Shown piece by piece: positions 44,346 to 49,499 of a stretch of DNA of 49,499 nt (the stretch's first letter is position 1; each line of letters opens with the position of its first letter). Location of the stretch: positions 1 to 49,499 of the forward strand of contig FR902120.1 of assembly GCA_000437895.1 (NCBI GenBank), given 5' to 3'. The notes beneath the pieces are model-generated. The model saw only the letters and a list, made by a program, of their open reading frames with translations. It did no database searches and had not been told where the DNA came from. Origin of the DNA: Clostridium sp. CAG:914. Lineage in GTDB: Bacteria; Bacillota_I; Bacilli_A; RF39; UBA660. The translations under genes were made by a program, and so were the position numbers.

Positions 44346-45626
44346 ATGCCGCACATGGAGGTGGTCAAAGTGGTGGTAATACCTGAAATTCAAAATCAGA
44401 TGGCAAAGTATCATAAGGTACAAGGATTGATGAGATATATTAATATTAAATCAATGAAAGAAGCACATGCACAAATGGATGGTGAGAAAGCCTCAGGCGT
44501 AGATGATATAAGTAAGTTCAAATACGAAGAAAGTCTAGAAGCAAACTTAAATAACCTATTAAACAAGATGAAGAAGTTTGAATACTATCCTAAACCAGTA
44601 CGAAGAGCAAGAATACCAAAAGCCAATGGCAAAATAAGAGAACTTGGAATACCCAGCTATGAAGATAAGATAGTACAAAAGATAATAGCAGATATATTAA
44701 ATAACATATATGAGCCAATATTCTTAGACTGTTCTTATGGCTTCAGACCTAAAAGAAATTGTCATCAAGCCCTAAATAAATTGTGCGAAGCAATTTACAG
44801 TGGGAAAGTTAACTACATAGTAGAAGCTGATATAAAAGGGTTCTTTGATAATGTTAATCAAGAAGTACTATTGAGACTATTAAAGATGATTATTAAAGAT
44901 AGACACTTTATAGAATATGTTAAGAGATTCCTGAAAGCAGGAGTAATGGAGCAAGGGATTCCAAAACCAAGCGAAACAGGAACACCACAAGGAGGAAATA
45001 TGTCCCCAGTGTTAGCAAACATATATCTACACTATGTATTGGACCAATGGTTTGAAAATAACTTTAAGAAAGAAGCTGAAGGGGAATGCTATCTAATAAG
45101 ATATGCAGATGACTTCATAATGTTATTCGAAAAGCCAACAGATGGAGAAACAGCTAATATTAGAATAAGACAAAGACTAGAAATATTTGGCCTTGAATTA
45201 CAAGAAGAAAAGACAAGAATATTTAGCTTTGGACTTAAAGAAGAAACAAAAGCAACATTTGACTTCTTAGGTTTTAATATATATAACTACAAAGATGGAG
45301 GAAATATTAAATTAGGTATGAAGATTAAAGAAGAAAACATACCAAAGAAATATGAAGCTATCAAAGAGTGTGTAGAACAATATAGATACCTAGAAATGGA
45401 AACACTAATTAAATTAGTTAATCTTAAATTAAGAGGTTATTACAACTATTATGGAGTAAGTACCAACATAGAGTGGTTAATAAGTATATATCAATATGCT
45501 GTAAAAGAGGTATTCATGGTATGGATAGAAAGGTATGGTGTCCCAAGAGACTATAACTACCTTAAATATGTATACAGAATGACTCCTGTACTCCAGCCCT
45601 ATAAGTTTATAACACTATACTTGTAG
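44346..45626 (+). CDS. ltrA: group II intron-type reverse transcriptase/maturase without endonuclease domain
   Basis: A 426-aa RT of the group II intron class. RT motifs in order: ARIPKANGKIRELGIPSYED (RT2), DCSYGFRPKRNCHQAL (RT2a/3), VEADIKGFFDNV (RT3), GTPQGGNMSPVLANIYLHYV (RT4), YLIRYADDFIMLF (RT5, catalytic YADD), DFLGFNIY (RT7). A maturase X region follows (LVNLKLRGYYNYYGVSTN). There is no HNH endonuclease domain. Upstream and downstream spaces are only about 90 and 105 bp, and I find no domain V, so no full intron surrounds it. Base composition is more A-rich and codon use differs from neighbours, suggesting separate arrival. The start is uncertain: ATGs at 44346, 44355 and 44400 are all in frame. 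Confidence 0.88.
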   Translation: MPHMEVVKVVVIPEIQNQMAKYHKVQGLMRYINIKSMKEAHAQMDGEKASGVDDISKFKYEESLEANLNNLLNKMKKFEYYPKPVRRARIPKANGKIRELGIPSYEDKIVQKIIADILNNIYEPIFLDCSYGFRPKRNCHQALNKLCEAIYSGKVNYIVEADIKGFFDNVNQEVLLRLLKMIIKDRHFIEYVKRFLKAGVMEQGIPKPSETGTPQGGNMSPVLANIYLHYVLDQWFENNFKKEAEGECYLIRYADDFIMLFEKPTDGETANIRIRQRLEIFGLELQEEKTRIFSFGLKEETKATFDFLGFNIYNYKDGGNIKLGMKIKEENIPKKYEAIKECVEQYRYLEMETLIKLVNLKLRGYYNYYGVSTNIEWLISIYQYAVKEVFMVWIERYGVPRDYNYLKYVYRMTPVLQPYKFITLYL

Positions 45627-45650
45627 CAATTATAAGTAATTAATGTAATG

Positions 45651-45687
45651 GAATAAGGATGAGGCTTGCTAGACTTTCCCTATTCCT
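45651..45687 (+). other. hairpin downstream of the reverse transcriptase
   Basis: GGAATA/TATTCC stem extended by GG/CC, enclosing CTTGCTAGA. It lacks the AGC triad and GNRA loop of a group II domain V and has no T-run, so it is neither a clear domain V nor a clear terminator. Confidence 0.4.
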
Positions 45688-45732
45688 TGCACTAATACTT
45701 AATATTAAATTAGAGAAAGAGAGATTTTATTG

Positions 45733-45984
45733 ATGGATAATGATGTTGAAAAATTAGTTAAAAAAACTCAAAAAATAATAAAAAGTATAGATGATTATTT
45801 TATATATGTTAGTAATATATTAAGTAATGTAAAATACTTACCATATAAAGACGAAAGATTAGTTTTAAAAAATACATTTTCAAACCTTCAAAATAAATTT
45901 GATATGTATTCTTGGGAAGCTGCTTGTAGTTATCCTTATGACTATTATTTGTTAGATGAAAAGGATAAAGATAGAATTATTTAA
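45733..45984 (+). CDS. hypothetical small helical protein
   Basis: An 83-aa protein starting MDNDVEKLVKKTQKIIKSID, with a likely coiled coil over the first 60 residues and a C-terminal SWEAACSYPYDYYLLDEKDK. No family recognised. AGAGAGA precedes the ATG at 45733. First of three unknown genes between the reverse transcriptase and the integrase module, probably co-transcribed. Confidence 0.5.
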   Translation: MDNDVEKLVKKTQKIIKSIDDYFIYVSNILSNVKYLPYKDERLVLKNTFSNLQNKFDMYSWEAACSYPYDYYLLDEKDKDRII

Positions 45985-46002
45985 TATGTGAGGAGTTTGT
46001 TC

Positions 46003-46299
46003 ATGGCCAAAAAGACGGAATTAGTTTTAGAAGAAGTTTTTTCAAATAAAAATGATATTAATAACATGTTGACTATTTATGAAGCAAAGTTAGATAGTAA
46101 TTATCAGGATTTTTTAAAGGCTTTGTTATCGGAAATAGATATTATTAATTTAGTGTCAGCCATTAGTGATAATAAGATAGATAAATATCAAAAAGATAGA
46201 ATAAAAGTTATAAAGGATAAATTCTATAAAAATTTTTTAGATGCTTTATCATCTGTTTTAGAACACTTTTCTACTGACAATGAAGAAAACAATAATTAG
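46003..46299 (+). CDS. hypothetical helical protein
   Basis: A 98-aa all-helical protein (AKKTELVLEEVFSNKNDINN; YQDFLKALLSEIDIINLVSA; FYKNFLDALSSVLEHFSTDN). No motif I recognise. The ATG at 46003 follows TGAGGAG and is preferred over an upstream in-frame start. It begins 18 bp after the preceding gene, so the two are likely one operon. Confidence 0.5.
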   Translation: MAKKTELVLEEVFSNKNDINNMLTIYEAKLDSNYQDFLKALLSEIDIINLVSAISDNKIDKYQKDRIKVIKDKFYKNFLDALSSVLEHFSTDNEENNN

Positions 46300-46357
46300 G
46301 AATAAAAAGTCTTGTGCTTGCGTGAATATTTAAATAAATGAAAGAAGGAAATTAAAA

Positions 46358-47086
46358 ATGATAAATACAAAATTAGATTTAATAAAACAATTATCTCATG
46401 ATATGATGAGACAAAGTGCAAATTATAATGGAATCTTCTTTTGGTGTCATAATAGTCCTTGTATGAAGAGTTATATTAATAATTATTATTCTAACTTTAG
46501 AGATATTTTAAAGGATGTAAAAATTTGGCTTGATATGATTCTAAAAGATAGTAGATACTATTTAGAATATGCTCGATATAATATTTTGTATGATGCCAAT
46601 AAATATAATTATGATGATTCAAAGAAGGAAGCAAGAAAAATTATCATAAATGCTTATAAGCAATGGTTAAATACTTTATTAAAAGATGGGGTAAATTTTA
46701 AAAGTAATCACATGTATATTGATGGTTTTAATAAATATATAAACAATCAAGAGATATTAAGTATTATTTGTGGAGATGATAACTTAAATGAATTATTAAA
46801 AGTTTTATCATTTTCTTCAGTTATGATTAATTCAAATATTAATGTCGTTATTGATAAATTTGAAATGTTAAATAAATATTTAATTGGTCAAAATGATATT
46901 GAAATAAAAAAACAATTTGTAGCAGATATACATACAGAATTCTTTACAGCTTTAAGAAATAGTATAGATAAAAGTGATGTTGATACTATGTTTGATTTAA
47001 AAGAAAAAACTAATAATGCTGAAGACATATATGAAATCGTTAAATCTTATGAAAAACAGCAAGATAATTCAATAGATAATGAATAA
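46358..47086 (+). CDS. hypothetical helical protein
   Basis: A 242-aa protein, helical and Asn/Lys/Asp-rich, without a recognisable domain. Landmarks are GIFFWCHNSPCMKSYINNYY near the N-terminus (Cys/His/Cys cluster) and FVADIHTEFFTALRNSIDKS in the C-terminal part. It has no signal peptide or membrane helix. AGAAGGAA precedes the ATG. Third of the unknown group; its product might work with the two preceding small proteins, but this is only position. Confidence 0.5.
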   Translation: MINTKLDLIKQLSHDMMRQSANYNGIFFWCHNSPCMKSYINNYYSNFRDILKDVKIWLDMILKDSRYYLEYARYNILYDANKYNYDDSKKEARKIIINAYKQWLNTLLKDGVNFKSNHMYIDGFNKYINNQEILSIICGDDNLNELLKVLSFSSVMINSNINVVIDKFEMLNKYLIGQNDIEIKKQFVADIHTEFFTALRNSIDKSDVDTMFDLKEKTNNAEDIYEIVKSYEKQQDNSIDNE

Positions 47087-47134
47087 TTATAGATTTACTT
47101 TTTCTTAAAAGCACGACATAATATTATGCTCAAG

Positions 47135-47162
47135 AGGAATTAGGTAATAGTAATCATATTAT
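47135..47162 (+). promoter_or_regulatory. possible sigma-E-like promoter before the recombinase module
   Basis: CATATTAT (47155-47162) is identical to the proposed -10 of spoIVA, with GGAATTA upstream at 47136-47142. By-eye match only; the spacer is 2 nt shorter from the shared GAAT to CATA than in spoIVA. Confidence 0.25.
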
Positions 47163-47200
47163 TTAATTAGTAAGAATAGATTTAGTTAGGAGGAATTTAT

Positions 47201-47380
47201 ATGAACAAGAATATATCTCAGAGTATCGTTGATAGAATTAGTAGATTTAAAGTACAATTAATCTTAAATAAGAATTTGTATATTGATGAAGTTATTACAA
47301 AAGAATATTATGAATTAGTTGAAAATAATTTGTTAGAGAAAATACACTCCTTAACAAGTGAATTGGAGATGTATACCTAA
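47201..47380 (+). CDS. 59-aa helical-hairpin protein upstream of the recombinase
   Basis: A small protein starting MNKNISQSIVDRISRFKVQL. Its second half, LYIDEVITKEYYELVENNLLEKI, has the shape of a SHOCT-like helical hairpin (xxGxIxxEEyexxkxxLL). Strong TTAGGAGG before the ATG. Its TAA overlaps the recombinase ATG (TAATG), so the two are translationally coupled. That coupling and the size make it a candidate recombination directionality factor or recombinase cofactor. Not recognised as a named family. Confidence 0.7.
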   Translation: MNKNISQSIVDRISRFKVQLILNKNLYIDEVITKEYYELVENNLLEKIHSLTSELEMYT

Positions 47381-49023
47381 TGCTTACTTTATTTGATATA
47401 AGAAACGCTCTTGCTGAAGGTATTTCTATCTATGAATTACCTCTTAAAGTAACTTATTATGCGAGAGTTTCAACTGATAAGTACGAACAATTAAACTCAT
47501 TAGAAAATCAAGTAACTTACTATGAAAATTATATTAAAGAAAACAGTAAATGGACTTTTGTAGAGGGTTATGTTGATGAAGGTATTAGTGGTACATCAAC
47601 TAATAAAAGAGATTCTTTTAAACGAATGATTAGAGATGCTAAATTAGGCAAGTTTAATCTTATCATAACAAAAGAGATTTCTAGATTTGCGAGAGATACT
47701 TTAGATAGTATCTCTTTCACTAGAAAGCTACTTGAATATGGTGTTGGAGTATTTTTTCAATATGACCATATAAATACCTTTAATAATGATTCTGAATTAA
47801 GACTTACTATAATGGCTTCTATTGCACAAGAAGAAGTAAGAAAATTATCTGAAAGAGTAAAATTTGGATTCCAACGTTCTATTGAAAATGGTAAGGTATT
47901 AGGTAATGATGCTATATGGGGTTATAAAAAAGATAATTGTAAATTAGTAATAGTACCAGAAGAAGCTGAAATTATTAAAAAAATATATGATATGTATGTA
48001 AACGAACATATTGGTATGAGAAGTATTGGTAATAAACTTGCTGAAGAAGGAATATTAAATAAAAAAGGTAAACCATTTTCTCAAGGTACAATTAAATATA
48101 TACTTACTAATCCTAAATATAAAGGTTATTATTGTGGCAATAAAACCAGAGTAATCGACTATCACACTAAACAAAGAGTTGATATTGATAAGGAAGATTG
48201 GAAACTTTATGAAGATAATGTAAATGTTCCACCAATAGTATCTGAAGCACTATGGGAAAAAGCACAAGTTATAGTTAAATCAAGAAGTGATAGATTTAGC
48301 ACTCATAAAGAAGTATATCAAAATAGATATCCTTTTAGTGGTAAGATATTTTGTATGAATCATAATATTACTTTTAGAAGAAAGAAACAAATAAGTAGCG
48401 GTAAAAAGAAAAAGGTTGTTATTACTTGGAGATGCAGTCATTTCTTAAAATATAATACAGAAGGCTGTGATGGTCCAATATTATATGATGATGAGATTAA
48501 AGAAATAGTTGGCAAATCAATATTAAAGTATATATCTAATGTTTCTATTGTTGATGATTTAATTAAAGAATATAAGACTATTGAAGATAACAAAGACTAT
48601 TCTAAAGATATTGAAAAGAAAAAGGAAGAAATAAATATACTTGAAAAGAGTAAATCTAAGATACTTGATTTAATAGTTAAAGAGTTAATAACAGAAGATG
48701 ACTTTAAAAAACAAAGTGATGACATAATTGCTAATATCAAGAAACTTAAAACAGAAATAAATAACTTAGAAGCAAAAAGTAAAAGTATATTAAATAATTA
48801 TAAATACTTAGAGGAAGTTAAAAAGAAAGCTTTAGAGAAACTTAAATATGAAAATGCTGATATTGATAGTTTGATATATGAATTTTTAGAAAAAATTGAA
48901 GTTTATAAATTAAACGATAATAATTACATATCTCTAAGAGTTGTGTTAAATACCGGAAATAACTACGGTATTACATTTAAACATGGGGAGCATCCTTTAT
49001 GTACGAATTATACATATGATTAA
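47380..49023 (+). CDS. large serine recombinase of the spoIVA element
   Basis: A 547-aa large serine integrase. The resolvase catalytic domain (about 22-165) has YYARVSTDKYEQ with nucleophile Ser31, ITKEISRFARDTLDSISFTR and MASIAQEEVRKLSERVKFG. The recombinase domain (about 180-290) has GNDAIWGYKKDN and GMRSIGNKLAEEGILNKKGK. A zinc ribbon (FCMNHNITFRR...WRCSH...GCDGP) and a long coiled coil (about 410-500) follow. The last codon (GAT) and stop (TAA, 49021-49023) lie in spoIVA DNA beyond the att core. In the excised circle the frame would continue for 40 codons, giving 586 aa. It should catalyse integration and, with a directionality factor, excision. Confidence 0.95.
   Translation: MLTLFDIRNALAEGISIYELPLKVTYYARVSTDKYEQLNSLENQVTYYENYIKENSKWTFVEGYVDEGISGTSTNKRDSFKRMIRDAKLGKFNLIITKEISRFARDTLDSISFTRKLLEYGVGVFFQYDHINTFNNDSELRLTIMASIAQEEVRKLSERVKFGFQRSIENGKVLGNDAIWGYKKDNCKLVIVPEEAEIIKKIYDMYVNEHIGMRSIGNKLAEEGILNKKGKPFSQGTIKYILTNPKYKGYYCGNKTRVIDYHTKQRVDIDKEDWKLYEDNVNVPPIVSEALWEKAQVIVKSRSDRFSTHKEVYQNRYPFSGKIFCMNHNITFRRKKQISSGKKKKVVITWRCSHFLKYNTEGCDGPILYDDEIKEIVGKSILKYISNVSIVDDLIKEYKTIEDNKDYSKDIEKKKEEINILEKSKSKILDLIVKELITEDDFKKQSDDIIANIKKLKTEINNLEAKSKSILNNYKYLEEVKKKALEKLKYENADIDSLIYEFLEKIEVYKLNDNNYISLRVVLNTGNNYGITFKHGEHPLCTNYTYD
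49009..49017 (+). repeat. right att core (attR) TATACATAT
   Basis: Copy of the 9-bp core at the right junction. It reads Tyr-Thr-Tyr in the recombinase frame. With the left end it rebuilds an attP whose arms, GTACATAAAGGATGC and GTACAAAAAGGAAGC read outward, match at 13 of 15 positions. Confidence 0.88.
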
Positions 49024-49285
49024 AGTTGAAGTTGAGTCTACGTTTGAACCTATTATAGGTAGTGAACTTCAGAGTAAGGAATTAATAAATTATTTGACTA
49101 ATAATAAAGAAGGAAATGATATTTGGAAGAGTGAAATATTTGGAAGAAGTCTAGATGTTATTGTCCAAGAGGGAATTCAAGCTAAACTATCTATGATGCC
49201 TGAAAGTGTAAGGTATAAACTATGTCAGACACTTACAAAAATTATTAATAAAGGTAGTTCTACCATGATTGCAATAGTAATTTAG
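49018..49285 (+). pseudogene. spoIVA: spoIVA, 3' part (last 89 codons)
   Basis: The missing C-terminus of SpoIVA: IKVEVESTFEPIIGSELQSK, NDIWKSEIFGRSLDVIVQEG, IQAKLSMMPESVRYKLCQTL, ending GSSTMIAIVI, all close to the B. subtilis C-terminus. Joined at the core to codon 400 it reads APSIHMIKVEVES in frame without any other lesion. In the integrated state it lacks its own start; an accidental frame from 48983 (100 aa) covers it but begins in the element. Confidence 0.93.
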
Positions 49286-49307
49286 TTCTAGAAATAGAAC
49301 TTTTTTA
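49284..49307 (+). terminator. spoIVA terminator
   Basis: GTTCTA-GAAA-TAGAAC perfect stem with GNRA-like loop, followed by TTTTTT. It begins inside the stop codon. Confidence 0.85.
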
Positions 49308-49326
49308 TTTTTCATTAAATCAATCT

Positions 49327-49385
49327 AAAGTGCACAAATAAGTGCAATTTACTATAAAATGTGTATTTTCAATAGAAAGTGCACA
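49327..49385. repeat. repeated AAGTGCA boxes downstream of spoIVA
   Basis: AAAGTGCACA at 49327-49336 and 49376-49385, and AAGTGCA at 49340-49346. TTCAATAG flanks the last copy on both sides, and a TATTTTTGATAAAT repeat follows (about 49407-49442). It may be the control region of the next gene, outside the window. I see no gene in 49308-49499. Confidence 0.45.
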
Positions 49386-49499
49386 TTTTTCAATAGCTTA
49401 TAACTATTTATTTTTGATAAATTGGACTATTTTTGATAAATATGTTATATTAATATACGATAAGGAAATTTTATTCTACGTCAAAAAGTGTAGATTTGG

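Larger units (their letters stand above)
31921..49017. mobile_element. 17.1-kb serine-recombinase integrative element inside spoIVA
   Basis: The element is bounded by the 9-bp cores and disrupts spoIVA in a precisely reversible way. Cargo in order: HTH replication-type protein, small regulators, type I restriction-modification (hsdM-hsdS-hsdR), XRE repressor with divergent zinc-ribbon membrane protein, HTH plus small resolvase, an unknown Cys-motif protein, a group II-type reverse transcriptase, three unknown genes, a 59-aa gene and the large serine recombinase at the right end. No relaxase, type IV secretion or virion genes are seen, so it is probably mobilisable or satellite-like. The architecture (serine recombinase gene at one end, sporulation gene as target) is that of skin-type intervening elements. 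Whether it is excised during sporulation is inference. Confidence 0.9.

Noticed and set aside
44346..45626. Diversity-generating retroelement RT
   Set aside because: Motif 4 is GTPQGGNMSP and a maturase region is present, as in group II RTs; no template/variable repeat pair was seen.
44257..45729. Complete group II intron around the reverse transcriptase
   Set aside because: The flanks are too short for the ribozyme domains and no domain V is visible, so only the protein is annotated.
31921..49017. Prophage or conjugative element
   Set aside because: No capsid, terminase, portal, tail, relaxase or type IV secretion genes are recognisable in the 17 kb.
48983..49285. Independent 100-aa gene at the right end
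   Set aside because: It is the spoIVA 3' part read from an accidental start inside the element; the residues after the core are the SpoIVA C-terminus.

Overview
The window comes from a very AT-rich, endospore-forming, anaerobic Gram-positive bacterium, most likely a low-GC gut member of the Bacilli/Erysipelotrichia-like lineages. This placement is inferred from gene content: there is no 16S gene here. Sporulation genes recur along the chromosome: a YutH-like coat gene, ylbJ, spoIVFA-spoIVFB, sigH and spoIVA. Several gene orders match Bacillus subtilis: nfu beside yutH; ylbJ beside the Lon-like ylbL; spoIVFA-spoIVFB-rplU-prp-rpmA; and mrnC-rlmB-sigH. A pyruvate:ferredoxin oxidoreductase points to anaerobic metabolism.

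Layout. 1-5.9 kb: partial tRNA-Val, S1-domain protein, nfu, yutH-like, topA, DUF1015 gene, hpf. 6-12.2 kb: Ig-like/lysozyme surface protein, ylbJ, ylbL-like protease, spoIVFA/FB, and the L21 leader with rplU-prp-rpmA. 12.3-13.6 kb: two tRNA pairs around an orphan MvaI/BcnI-type nuclease. 13.7-22.4 kb: sufB, amidase, ssb, an XRE regulator, a lipoprotein, PFOR and a tail-anchored protein. 22.6-25.6 kb: two adjacent decayed genes, an HD/DUF1653/deoxyribosyltransferase fusion and a beta-lactamase-like hydrolase. 25.8-30.7 kb: mrnC, a rhodanese lipoprotein, rlmB, sigH, uvrA.

The main result is at 30.7-49.3 kb. spoIVA, the ATPase that forms the basement layer of the spore coat, is split after codon 400 by a 17,097-bp element (31921-49017). 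The 9-bp core TATACATAT occurs at both junctions (31912-31920 and 49009-49017). Joining across it restores an uninterrupted 489-codon spoIVA (B. subtilis SpoIVA is 492 aa). The element ends in a large serine recombinase gene, as do the skin-type elements that are excised from sporulation genes in the mother cell. I know of no described intervening element in spoIVA, but I could not search.

A second layer concerns the recombinase. Its reading frame runs through the core. In the integrated state it stops two codons later, in chromosomal DNA. In the excised circle it would continue 40 codons into the other end of the element and stop just before a terminator hairpin. Integration therefore exchanges the C-terminus of the recombinase while it cuts spoIVA. 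The reconstructed attP is a clear dyad (arms 13 of 15 identical) centred on a CA dinucleotide.

The element also carries a replication-initiator-like HTH protein, a complete type I restriction-modification operon (hsdM-hsdS-hsdR) with a 12-bp repeat in the hsdS hinge, an XRE repressor with operator sites, a small resolvase with an HTH partner, a group II-type reverse transcriptase without a recognisable intron, and several unrecognised genes. I see no conjugation or virion genes, so it looks like a non-conjugative integrative element.
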